Below, one piece after another: positions 29,251 through 40,900 of a DNA stretch of 64,000 bases. The stretch is from the NCBI RefSeq assembly GCF_963662255.1, contig NC_085046.1, positions 101,325,324-101,389,323 of the forward strand, written 5' to 3'. The translations under genes were made by a program, and so were the position numbers. Under the pieces are notes generated by a model that was not told the DNA's origin, searched no databases, and saw only the letters and a list, made by a program, of their open reading frames with translations. How positions within the stretch are numbered: the first letter of the stretch is position 1; each line of letters starts with the position of its first letter. The stretch comes from Cinclus cinclus (Eukaryota; Chordata; Aves; Passeriformes; Cinclidae).

Positions 29251-32049
29251 TTACTCGTCCTGAGTTCAGCGCAAAGAGCTACAGTTTCAAGTGAGTAAAT
29301 AAATACAATGTAACCTCATATGACACACATTGTGATTTTAAATAAACATGAACATAGTTTAGATGTATCTGAGTGGAATAAGGGGCCTGGAGTGGTGCCT
29401 TAGACAATTTATATCTAGAATATGTCACAGTTACAAATGAATATAGAAAGAAAAAGGGACAAAGAAGGCAATACATAAATAAATTAATAAATCCAAGAGA
29501 GTGTATTTCTGTGCTAATCCACACTGTAGCAGCATTTCCAGCACACTGAACTTGCACCAACACAGGCACAAAGACAAGGCCAGGTAAAGAGAAGCACAGC
29601 AAGCACCAGTTTTATGTTAAGGGTGGTAGGAAGTGTCATGCCCCATGTAGGAGACTGCTTTCACATTATGGCCATGCAGGGCGCAAAGGGAAAAGGGGCG
29701 TGTGTTGTGACAAAACTACCGCTGCTGTTTCTCCCAGCACATTTATTTAATTAACACAGTCTAAATTAAAGTTCAGCTGAGACAAAGAAAAAACATGTCT
29801 AATTGCTAAATTTTGGGCCCTCTTCTTAAGATTCCTCACCCTTCAGAGGGCTCTACACTACAAGAGTCTCTTCCCAAGTTTCCCCAAAGATTCGTATAGT
29901 GAATGACACTTCTCCATGTGCTAGACACTTGAAAGCAAACTCGAATATCAACCACTTGTGTAGGCAATATTTTGCTACTACTAACAGAACTGACTAGCAA
30001 GAACTAAAACTTTATCTACTACCAGCTGTAACCAAGGATCTCCTGGTCTGACAGAGTCAGGCACCATGAAAAATTTCTCTTTTTAGACATCAACAACTAA
30101 GTGATATCTCTTAAATGCTGCTGTAGTATTACAGTCTTCCCCCTACAGGTAGCTGAAATAAGGTCATGCAAGGAATGCATGACACTGAAAATGATAATGA
30201 AATTTCACAGAGACTATAGAAGAGAGGCTTCTCAATGTAAACACTTCTCATGTACTTCACCTACAGGCTTAGCTTTGCAGCTGGTTCACTATGGCCAGAA
30301 CCAAATCCTTATCTAGAGTAAAGTCCTGGAAATACATAAGGTGGAAACTTGATACCAAGTTAAAATCTAGCTCATGGTAAAAGAAGTCTGAAATGTTTGC
30401 AGAAGCAGCAACTTGTTCTGCATTCTGGGAGACTTTCTAGTACTTAGTGTATACAAAAAAATGAATTATTGTGTTTGTTTTTTCTTTTCTTTCTGGCAAC
30501 AGTTTAATATCTGGTAATCTTTAGCACTAAGTGTCAGAGTGTGTGTATCTTCTATAACCTGTGTTACATACACATGAAAGATACATGAAAGACCTTCCTA
30601 TGTGAAAGTTAAAATTTCCTGGAAAAGTCTTTATTATGTGCACTTAGGGCTGCACTCCAGCTGCAGGGAGGGATAAGGAGGAGTGAAAACCACAAAATTT
30701 GGCTTGTGGCCATGCTCAGGAAATTAAGAGTTTCTTCTGGGATTTATCTAATCATTTGTCTATTTACAGTTGACAGCATCCCTGTTATCCTTCAGCCCCC
30801 TCAGGAGAAACACAGCTCACTCCAATGCCAACCAAGAGAACTGCATTGTAAAAAATACACGGAACAAACCCACAAGTAAACAACTCAGAAAGTGATGTGG
30901 TTTTAATTCGCAGACATTTTTATAGGTTTTCCTAGGAAAGGCAAATGAGGTTTGGGGATTCTCCTGACAATTTTTACACCACTGGGTTATTTCCAACCAT
31001 TATGAGAGAGGAGCAGAACTAAGACCTCACATACCCAGGTGGCTAAGCAAAGCAGACAATGTACTCATTTCCCTCAGAAGAAGCAATAGCATTAGCTCAT
31101 GGCTTTCCAGGCACCATGACAAGCCCACCAAATAAACCAGTCTGTATTACCCTACCAGACTCAGAAATACTTTTAAAAGTCAGAATCTGAATCAAAAAAG
31201 GTGTCGGGATACAATTGCTGTAGATGATGAAGACATCAGGGTGAAAGATCTGAAGACATTGCACAGGGTGAAAAGTTAAGAATGAAGCAGAGTAAAGTTC
31301 TTGACCTAAGACTTGCCACTGCCAACTAGATCCCATGATCACAGGGTTCCTCAGGTGGGACACACTAACAGGGATGTGCCTGTCCTAGACAATTCAGACA
31401 CACTCTTCCATTTCAGTTTCCCATAGTTAAAAATCACTTTCAGTGTAAAGGAAGAGAGCTTGACACACACTTTGTAATGGGTTTAAGTATATAATACTCA
31501 TATACTTAGTGCAAATCCTGTAATGCAAGGAGATGCTCCTGGACTTCATGACTTCTAATGGCAATGCCGGTTAGCTACTCCTTAAGCTACTCCCATTATC
31601 AATTCTGATTTCATTACATCTCCTCTTGCTTCTAGGCTGTCAAATAAAACAGAAGCCTGTGAGAAAGATTCTCTGTTTTCCTCATCTTTTTATAGACTAT
31701 TACATTTCCCTACCATACTTGAGTTTCTCATCCAATGGGTGCTATAAAAGCTTTGCTGTGAGCCAATAATTTTTATTGGTCTGGTTTTGTATTACCCCAT
31801 TCTAGATGACCAGCAGCGCCCACGGTATTTCAGGTACACTCACTGACCTGTGTAACAGCTACAGTTCTACAAAATATTGCCAAATTTTTCTTCATTAGTC
31901 TCTGTTCAGTTCCCACTGTAATCTAGCATTTTTTTGCAGATTTTAATTTCTCCTTCTCTCATGATGCTCCCAAGTTAACACTTAAACAACAACTCCCAAG
32001 CAACACACTTAAACAGAAAAGTGCATACTTTTTCTCTCCAAGTGCTTAA

Positions 32050-32360
32050 CATTCTGAACATTAATATTTATTTTGCTATCCTCTGCCTTCATTTTTAACA
32101 CGTTCCTCAGGGGTTAACTTTATGATTAAGTTCTGTCTGATCTTTGCTGGACTTGACTTAAACTAGAAAAACTTAATGTCATCTGAAAATTTTGCTGCAT
32201 CATTGCTTGTTCCTTTTTCCAGCTCACTAAGCAGCACCAGACCCGGCAAAGAACCTTGCAGCACCCCTGCTGTTACTCTTTTGCTAGGCTGAATATTGTT
32301 TCTTGTACCTTAGCCAAAACCCCTTAACGAGCCTAGCCTGTATCTTCATCACCCTTCTTT
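32050..32360 (-). mobile_element. Ancient CR1-like LINE relic, reverse orientation
   Basis: The plus strand reads atgtcatctgaaaattttgc, then cctttttccagctcactaag, then gcaaagaaccttgcagcacc. This order matches the antisense of the old CR1-type LINE segment found across reptiles and birds (consensus roughly tcatctgcaaatttgg, then cctttttccagatcattt, then ggtcccagtactgatccc). It is heavily mutated and its boundaries are approximate. It sits in intron 1 about 1 kb from exon 1. Confidence 0.5.
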
Positions 32361-33375
32361 CCCAAGGTTATACACAAAACTCCAGTTCTTATTCGAGTAA
32401 GAATCCTAGATTTACGTGGACTTCCACGGTTATTTTGCTTGACAACAGGGTGCTCCTAATATCAGGGAACAAAGATTGTTTTCACCAGAGGCAGAGTCAA
32501 ACAGTGGCCGTGGTTACAGGATTATCTCAGTTTATCTTATTTATAGATCTTTCTGGATGTAGATTCTTTGCTCTGCCAAAAGATCAGATTGTAAGTACAA
32601 GTCCAACTAAAAGTTGCCACAGGTCAACCCAGCTCAGAGCTCGCCTGAACTTGGCTTTCCTGTTTCTCCGAGGATGGATTCGTACTGTTGTGCTTTTCTA
32701 CCTGTACAAGGATGCAATGACACTTTTTTCTTGCGGCTCCTTGTTGTTCTATTGGTACTTCACAGCGAGCGGCTTCATTTTCCAGTGATAAAGTAACATA
32801 ATAACCAGAGCACATAATGCTGTCATCCTTTCCACATCAAATGAGGGAACCTGCTCCTTTGGCTTTTCCTAAAGGGTGATACTGAGGAAAACAGTTCCTG
32901 GAAAGCAAAGTCCTGCTAACCAGTAGAGTGTTTTCGGTGCTTTAGAAAGAGTCGGGGTTTGCCGTGCTACTACCACGTCAACCAAACGCAACATTGCCAC
33001 GGTACATGTTGCATCGGACTGACGCTCATCCAACGCCCACAAATCGGGCTTTGCAAGGAGCCGCGATCATACGCTTAAATCCCTTAACTGTCCTTAGCCG
33101 TGCCGCGGTCCCGCTTCGTGGGGGCGGAGGAGGAGGGGGCCGAGGAGCCCGGCCCCGTTCTCCCTATTTTCTCCTGCGGGTAACGTTTGGTATTTGGTCC
33201 AGTGGAGTTTCCATGGGAGGTGACGCCAGGCAGCGCTAATCCACTTCCCCCCTTTCCAAGCGCGGTACCGCATTCCCGGGCAGGAGGGGGCCGCGATTCT
33301 ACCGCTGCTGCCGCCTCCTGCCCTGCCCTTCCCTTCCCTTCCCCGCCGAGGCCGGGCTCCGCGAGCGATGCTCAC

Positions 33376-34251
33376 CTTGAGGTACTCGTTCTCCGAGCGC
33401 AGCTCCTCCACCTCCCGCTGCAGCTCCTCCGGGGCCGCCGGCGGCGGCTCCGCGCGGCTCGGGGCTCGTCCCCCGCCCGCGGCCGCAGGCAGCGCATCCC
33501 CGCGGGAGCCGGGGGCGGCCGGAGCTCCGCGCCCGGGCCCGGGGCCGGCGAGGGGCGGCTCGGCGGCGGGATGGGCAGCGGGATGAGCGGCGAGCGGCTC
33601 CCGCTCGCGGTCGCTGGAGCCGGTGCCGGACTCGGCGTCGCTGCTGGCGGCCGGAGCCAAGCGCTGCTCGTCGGAGAGCGGCTCGGAGGGGCAGTCAGAA
33701 AGGTCGGAGCTGCTGTCCGTGTGGCCGACGCGGGCCAGCGCCGCCGCCGCATGGCCGCTGCCCGCCGCGGCTCCCCGTTTCGCCTTCCTGCCCTTGCCGG
33801 GCGGCGGGGCCGCCTCCCCGCCGGGCTGCCGCCCCGCACCCCGGCCGCCGGGCCCCGGCTCCGGACCGCGGGCTGCCCGCTTGGCGCAGGGGGCGGCCTT
33901 GGCGCCCGCCCTGCCGACGGCGGTGACGGCGGCGGCGGCGGGCGCCTTGCCCCCCGGGGCGGCGGGGCGGCGGGAGAGGCGGCCCGGCGCCGTCAGGAGC
34001 CCCGCGGAGGGCTGGTGGACGCCCGGGTGCGGCGACGAGGGCGCCCGGGCGGGGAGGCCGGGGGATTTGGGGGGCGCGGGCGGAGGTTTGGCGGCGGCGC
34101 GGGCGTGCAGGTCCTTGAGGAAAGGTCTGGCGGGCGACGGGGCGCGGTGCAGCCGCTTCTTCTCGGCGTGCGGATGGTGGTGGCCGGGCGAAGGCGGCGG
34201 CGGCCGCAGCGCGTCGCCGGGCCCCGGGCCGGGGCCGTTCAGCGCCTCCAT
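33376..34251 (-). CDS. MTCL1: MTCL1 coding exon 1 (residues 1-292)
   Basis: First coding exon of microtubule crosslinking factor 1, a cytoplasmic coiled-coil protein known in mammals to bundle and stabilise non-centrosomal microtubules and to bind the polarity kinase PAR1b/MARK2. The start is the ATG at 34251, in a strong context (G at -3 and +4); the protein begins MEALNGP, close to the human METLNGP. The frame stays open upstream but has no in-frame ATG there. Residues 1-270 are Pro/Ala/Gly-rich and probably disordered. Two blocks match mammalian MTCL1 as I recall it: KKRLHRAPSPARPFLKDLHA (31-50) and an acidic Ser-rich stretch (177-216) containing HTDSSSDLSDCPSEPLSDEQ. Residues 274-292 (EELQREVEELRSENEYLK) begin the coiled coil. 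The donor is CTCAAG|GTGAGC, phase 0. GC content is extreme and unlike the flanking introns. Identity is confident; it rests on remembered human protein, not an alignment. Confidence 0.94.
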
Positions 34252-34875
34252 GGCGCGGGCCGGGGGCGGCGGGGCGGCAGCGGCGGCCGCGGGGGTGCCC
34301 GGCGGCGGCAGGAGCGGCGGTGCCCGCGGGGCGCGGCGACAGGACGGGCAGCCTCCTCCAGCCTCCCTGCTCGCTCTCTCATCACTTCTGTTTCTCCCAG
34401 CCACAGCCCTCACACTTTTCTTTCTCGATCTCCCTCTTCCTGCCCCCCCCCCACCCCCACCTTCTCCTCCTCCTCCCCGCCGCTCTCTCCTGAGAACTGA
34501 TTTGTTTCAATAAATCGAGCTCAAATCCCCCGGTGGCAGCGGTCTCCTCCTCCTTCTTCCCCTCCCGCTCCCCTCTCCGCCTGGCTCAGCTTGACGCTGC
34601 TCAAGTTGTGATGCAGCCCAAAAAAACGATCCTTTTCCCCTCAATCCGAGGCAAAGCCGTGTTTTCCCGGCTGCCTTCGCCTCCGCTTGCAAGCCCCCCG
34701 CTCAGCCCACCGGCGCCGCTAACCCCATTACTGCCCCAGCTCCGGCTCCAGCCGCCGCCTCCGCCCGGCTCCTGAAATAGCCCCGCGGCTGCCGGGGCCG
34801 CTCCGACTCGGCGCTGCCCGCCCGTGCGCAGGATCCGCCCCCTCTGTCAACCAGCCAGGCTGCTCTCCTCCCGCC
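34252..34875 (-). promoter_or_regulatory. MTCL1: Probable MTCL1 5' UTR, transcript start not fixed
   Basis: GC-rich sequence between the MTCL1 start codon and a TATA-like box. On the sense (minus) strand it carries an ATG at 34382 opening a 47-codon reading frame that runs past the MTCL1 ATG, a second ATG at 34728 with an 8-codon frame, and a G-rich stretch at 34442-34460. The 5' end is inferred only from the distance to the TATA-like box. CpG-island promoters often use several starts, so the real UTR may be shorter or spliced. Confidence 0.5.
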
Positions 34876-34899
34876 CGGCAAACTACTTTCCTCGCACGC

Positions 34900-34908
34900 T
34901 TTATTATA
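34900..34908 (-). promoter_or_regulatory. TATA-like box upstream of MTCL1
   Basis: The minus strand reads CCCTATAATAAAGCG here, a fair match to a TATA box in otherwise GC-rich DNA. It lies about 650 bases upstream of the MTCL1 ATG and would place transcription initiation near 34870-34880. A GC-box-like GGGGGCGG (plus-strand ccgccccc near 34836) lies just downstream. Function is inferred; no initiator element is obvious. Confidence 0.4.
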
Positions 34909-37900
34909 GGGACGCCTCTGCCAGCCTCTTCCTATCAGAAAGCCTCATTTAGGGAGAAATGTTGATTTCCCAGTTATGAGCTATACAGCGTTGCCCGTTT
35001 TGGTTGTTTTGGTTTTTCTTCCCCCGAGCTAAGACTTCATGGAAACGCTCTCTCCAGGGACCGGCAGCAACAAAACAACAGCCACCGCATTATCTCCCTG
35101 CTCAAGGCAGATACAGGTTCACCTAGAGGCAGAGCCGAGTATCCGAGGATATCAGCAAGTTCCTGGCTCTGTCTGAACTACAAAAGACACGGACCAAGTC
35201 CTTTTGGAGCACGGGGATATGAAATCGCAGTCCTTACATTTGCAAAGCACCCGGAGAGTAAATGAAAGGGAGGAGAGGCTCAGGCGTGGGAAAGAGGCAC
35301 AGCCTGAATGGGGAGAGCAGAGAAGACCTTGGAGTAGCCGCGGTGGCTGCCTTATTTGTCAGACGAAAGTGGTAAACGCGTGCTTAGCTTCTGAAGTCCT
35401 TGGGAGGCTCGGATCATCCACATCTGGAAGTCAGGGACTGCAGCGCGCTCGGGAGAGGACAGTGCCGGAGCTTTTGGGGGGGTGGGCAGCACCCTGCGGT
35501 GCTCCAGATCCCCCGCTCCGTTCATCTGGGCTCAAGACATTACTCAGAAGGGCAAGAGCCCCAAGGTCTGCTGGAGCCTGAGGGCACCGGGCACCACGGG
35601 GCGAGTGGCCAAGGCAGCTGGTTCTGGCAGCGCCAGGCCGGAGCCGGGGCCAGGCCACGTTGCCCGGAGAAGAGACAGGACCGCTCGGGTATTCCCGGGT
35701 CCTTTCTCCGGGAAACGAGGGGAGCACAGATTTATCCTGAGGAATAGCGCTGCCGCATGAGTATGCAACAGGTAGTCCTTACTTTATAAAGATTGCAAAG
35801 GTGAAAAAAAACCCAACATTCAAATCAGAGCTGTATTTACAGGTCTCCAGGAACTGGGAGCAGCCCCACCACAGCGCCCCGGACAGCCGGCGTGGGCAGC
35901 GCCTGCCGGGAGAGCGGTGATGGGCGGGATGCCTGCGGGGCCGGGGGCGAGGAAGGCTCCAGCCCCGGGACAAAGCCCGGGCTTGGAGAAGCAGCGGAGG
36001 GAGGAGGTGGCCAGGTCCCTCCCCGTCCCCGGGTGAGGGACAGACCTCCTCGACAAGGCAGTGTGGTCCTCCGGCGAAATGAAAATGCTCTGGGGCGCCC
36101 AGCGGTGGATGCCATGCTGTGTTGAGGGTTGTTTTTAATCTCTTGAAAATTCCACGTTTGTTAATGCTCTTTATTTTCCACCCGCTGGCCTGCCACACGG
36201 CTGTGTTCCCGCATCCAAATGCGCCTTCCGGGACACACGGCAGAGTACCTACTGTGGAAAAGATTGTACCGGCTGCTGCCGGTATGTACATCTACTAGGG
36301 CTTCATTGGGCCAAGTCCTTTAAAAAATATGGAAAACGCTTTGAGGAGAGTCAGACACAACAAACCCACTTGCAGGTGTAAGTCCCCTTATTCTCCCTCC
36401 GTGTAAAACATGAGTAATTTACTTGTTTGGGTGAGACAATCAGTGTATGGAAGCAATATGAAGAGGCTCAGTTGATCTAAAAAAATGGCTTATAAAATAC
36501 AAACTACTGTTATATTTTAATGACATAGCATTTCTATCAGGCCATCACATATTATCAGTGTTCCCTAGTGAGCTGTTGTGCTCATAGTTTTTCTTTAAAA
36601 TATTACTTTCTTTTTTTTTTTTTTGTCAGTACACTGCTGGGCAGTTCAAGGAATTCTCCTTTATGGGAATGTGGAAGAGAGTGAAAAAGATGGCAAGTAC
36701 TGTATTTCATAATGAGAAATAGTAATTATTATGGAAACACTAAATACTATAGATGTTGCCCTACATGGGAGATACCAGAAAGGTTGTTTTGCATTACCAT
36801 GCCACCACTCTCACTTGGTTTTAGCTGTAAATACCAAGAACAGATGGGAATTCTAGCTTCACCTACTAGATTTGCAGTGTTTATGCCTGTGATGAAAGGG
36901 GAATTGCTCTGTGATAATTTATGAGTACCCTGTTTTGACTTTGCCCCATGAACAGAATGGTTCAATTCAAAAGGAAAATGAAAGGAAAAGCATGGCTCAA
37001 GATAAGCCACTTTTCTACAAACAATAGCTGAGGGACACTGCCAGGCTTCTTTGCACTGGAGGGGAAAAGAATTAGGGATGTGAAAAAAGTCGCACATTCA
37101 CAAAAGGCTGGGAATTGTCTGGGAGAATTAATCTGAGACACATAACTGCCTGACAGAGCCCATTTTCCTGTGGTGACTTTGTAAACTTTACATTGCAAAT
37201 ACATTAATAAATATATATATATTCTATTTTACTTATCTTTTTCTCCCCCACTAAATACTTTGTTTCAACTGCTAAATGTTTTACATTTAAGATGTCTTTT
37301 GTATCGATGTGCATCACCGACCACAAGTTCCTGCCGGCAAAGAGGTCTAAGACTCATCCTGACTTCTGAGGAGGTGCCCTTGACAAACAGAGACTCAGAA
37401 TAATGAAAAGTCCATGACAAGGTAGGACATCAGATCAGAAAGGAGGCTGGAGAGTAGATCCCTCTGTAAACTCTGTGCGTTTGTGTTCTGTGCACCTTCT
37501 CATTGACACATACAGTAATGTTCGGGCAGCATCAGTTCAACAAGACACCTTAATAAAGTGGTTTATTCACATTAATGCTCAAACAAAGTCAGGCTGTGGC
37601 ACTGAAAACATGCTGCAGTAGAACACATTAGAGGGAGATGAATGATCAGTCACATCAGGATCCCTTTATGCTGTGCTGGCAGTATAAGGCATTTAAAAAC
37701 AAAGGAATGCAGCCCCGGTAGCCCTCCCTGGGCATGTGCCTGGCTGGGTGCAGATGGCAGATTTGTGTGGTATGAGGCCAGCTGCAGGATTCTGGCTGTG
37801 TTCCTCTGTGCTCTGCTGTCATGCAATGCCTATTGGAGACCCCTATGACAATGGTGTAAAGAGGCATGGCATGAATGAGGATAAGACCCTAATATGAAAG

Positions 37901-40900
37901 CTAAGTACATACCAGAGAAATCTCCATTGGGCTAGGCAAATGCCTGGTAAGAATTACTGGTATCACATTACTTATTTATTTATATCAAAACATTTTTTTT
38001 TCCTTTACTTAAAACTCATTATTGGTTCTTATAGGAACACACAGCCACAGACTACCACGACCCCCTAATTCTCTCTCTTTCTTTTTATTTGCTTGTAATG
38101 TCCAATTGTTTTCTCTTATCATAAATTAGTCATGCTCTCCCTCCTGGTGGAATGGTTTCTTATATGCTTGTGTAGCTCTTAACATAATAGGACATCTGGG
38201 TGTTGGTTGAATAATACAAATAATCAGACACAACACTTTTACAACATGTTTATTTTGGCAATGCTGATATCCTTTGTCTGATTAATGCTGACATTTGATA
38301 ACTGAGCTGTATTTGCACAAATAATTATGAAAAGTAGATGTTAAGCCTGACTACTTAGATTAGCTATCACACATCTTACAAAGCATAAGACAGTTTTTGG
38401 CAGTGCAAGACTGCCTAAATTCTTTTCTTGGGCTGAGGCATGAGAGAGTTTACAATTACTTAGAGAAGATGTGAAGAGGCTCAATCTAAATGTAAATTTG
38501 CCCCTCAGCCAGCCCAGCCTACAGTAGCCTAAGTCTAAGCTGTTATTTTCTCCTATTGCAAATCCCTATTTGAGATTTTCTTCAATGACACCATAAGAGC
38601 AGCCAACTTATAATGGCCAGGGTCAGAGTTATAAGCAAGCACTGATATCTACAGAGCTAAATCAAAATAGTAAATGAAGACACAAATGCACCCACACAGG
38701 CCATATGTATGGATAACCCAGCATAAACCCAGTTGAGTCTATCATTATTCCCCCTTTATATGTTGCAGATCATGACCTGTAATTTCTTTGTGGCCACATT
38801 GTGCTCTGTGATTATACAATCCCAGAGGAATCCTAATCAGGGCCAGCAGGTGTTACAGTGACACGTTAACAGCAGTGAGGCATAGCTTCAACAGGAAAAT
38901 GTGTGACATTTTCAAGTTCACAATTCCACAATTTTTTTTTTGCAAGCTCTCTCTCAACTGCTCTCTCTCCTTGAGGGATTCAAAGCCCCAAAGACCTTTT
39001 TAAAAGCTTTATTCGTGGTCCCAGGAGTTATATTTAGATTGTCATTTCTTGCTCTTTATTTGTACAAAACCTGATTATTAAAGGTCTCCGTTCTTCACTG
39101 GAGCTTCTGTCCTACAGTAATGATATTACTAATTGCCATAACTCAATCAGGGAATGAAAATAATTGCATGACTAGCTCCTGTAAGGGACTGAGCATGAGG
39201 AGATGTTAGGCACATTCATCCAAAACTGTGATCCCTCAAAGCCCATTCAGCCAACCCCACAGTCTCCTAACTCCATTGGTAAACTTAATTTTGGCCATAA
39301 AACTCCGTGGATGACCAGAGGTTTTTCCTTGTCCAAGCCTGCTCAGTTGGAGCCAGCAATGGAGCCCCTGGGCACTGTGCAGTTATCACCAATGCTTTCT
39401 AAAGGGATTTTTGGGATCCACACAAAGAGACAATCAGCTTTTATGAGAAAACAGCAGCACCTCACCTCTTACAGAGGTGGCTGTGTGGCAGGGCAGCAAG
39501 TGAGAAGTCTGACTTGGAAGTTTCTTCAACCTGCAGGGATTAAAGACCAAACCCTTAAATACCAAGGGGCTGCTGGGGCTCACTGACTGCTATCAGTAAT
39601 TCCTGCTGGTGCTGAGCCTTTGTGTGTGTATGAGAAACCTCTTGGGATCTGGCTCAGGTTGGGAAGCAAATGTGGCTCTTGCACCTTTGCTGGGGAGGAG
39701 CTTATGCCTCCCTCTGCAAGCAGCAGGTGGTTCCCAGAGGTGAGGACATCCTTACTCTTCCCAAACATAGAGCTACTTCCTCTCCCAGTTCTTCCAGCTC
39801 TGGGCTAGTCACTGCTACCCAGGCTGAAATCTACAACCCTGTTACAGGTGGGTGTTCCCAACTGTGCACTGTTCCTCTTTCAATATCCAAGGAAATGTCA
39901 AAGAGGCAGAATGTAGAGTCCTTGATGTTCAGCTCCACAAAGGCAGAGTTTTTCCAGTCTGGTGCCTGCTTGAGAGTCACAAAAGTTCATGCTGATGACT
40001 GACTTGGTCTGTTACCCATGGGCCCATCTCTGCAGAGTACACCAAACTGTAATTCCCAGTGGGAAAATAACCTCCAAAATTATTTATCATGCTATTGTAC
40101 TAAGGCGCATATACCCTGCTGTTAGAGTTATTGCCTCTTTTAGAACTAAACAAAGAAACTGTGGTTTCCAATATTAATAAATTTGTACTTTTTCTCCTCA
40201 AAACCCACCTGTGATGTCAATAAACACCCACATGCAAACTTAAAAAATTATCATCCACTTCCCATTCTAGGCACAAGTATTTGGGATCTGCTATTGTCTG
40301 TAGCACACCACAGTGTACCACTCATTTTCCAGCTCCCTAACTTCCAAAGGATCACTTATGTTTGACAAGATGCAACAGGGAGAGACAAAATAAGTCAGGA
40401 ATCAAACACTGTCTCTAATCATAGACACCAGAAGAGGAACAGCTCATTTTGGGTCTTCCTCCATAGACAGTGTAGAGCTGGCACAGAACGGTAGCATTAA
40501 TTTATCAGGTGCTCAATGAGGAAAAAGAAAGATGGGTCATATACTTGTTACTTACTGAAGAGGATGCTTTTTACAATTTCTTTTCAATTGAAATTGATAT
40601 GCATTACTGGATACACTGTTTGTAAGATACAGTTTGATAGAATCTCAGCACCAGAAATATATCGCAGAATTATGAGACATTTTAAAAGCCTAGGAGCCAG
40701 ACTAATAAGATGCCTGTTGGTTGGCAGTGTGATTAGTTTGGATATCCTGCAAGGAAAGTGTCACCTTGCACCAAGCAAAACATCAGTCTTAGAATATTAC
40801 AAATTATCCATTTCTAATGGTACAGTTGGCTGAAGAAAGCTACAGAAAATATAATTCTGCACACACACATACCTCTGATAAGTAACCAATATCCCAATAT

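Larger units (their letters stand above)
33080..35000. promoter_or_regulatory. CpG island spanning MTCL1 promoter, 5' UTR and exon 1
   Basis: This stretch is very rich in G, C and CpG compared with the AT-rich DNA on both sides. It contains all of coding exon 1 and the presumed promoter, as expected for the 5' end of a broadly expressed vertebrate gene. Boundaries are estimated by eye. Long antisense reading frames here are a side effect of the scarcity of AT-rich stop codons. Confidence 0.8.

Noticed and set aside
32303..32788. 161-codon plus-strand frame in intron 1
   Set aside because: It has no recognisable protein features and starts within a decayed CR1-like relic, so it is probably chance.
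34252..34413. N-terminal extension of MTCL1 by 54 codons
   Set aside because: The frame is open but begins at GTG, not ATG. The ATG at 34251 has a strong context and matches the known mammalian N-terminus.
33187..34513. Long plus-strand frames (437 and 296 codons) opposite MTCL1 exon 1
   Set aside because: They are antisense shadows in extremely GC-rich sequence. The translations are Gly/Arg/Ala/Pro-rich with no recognisable domain.
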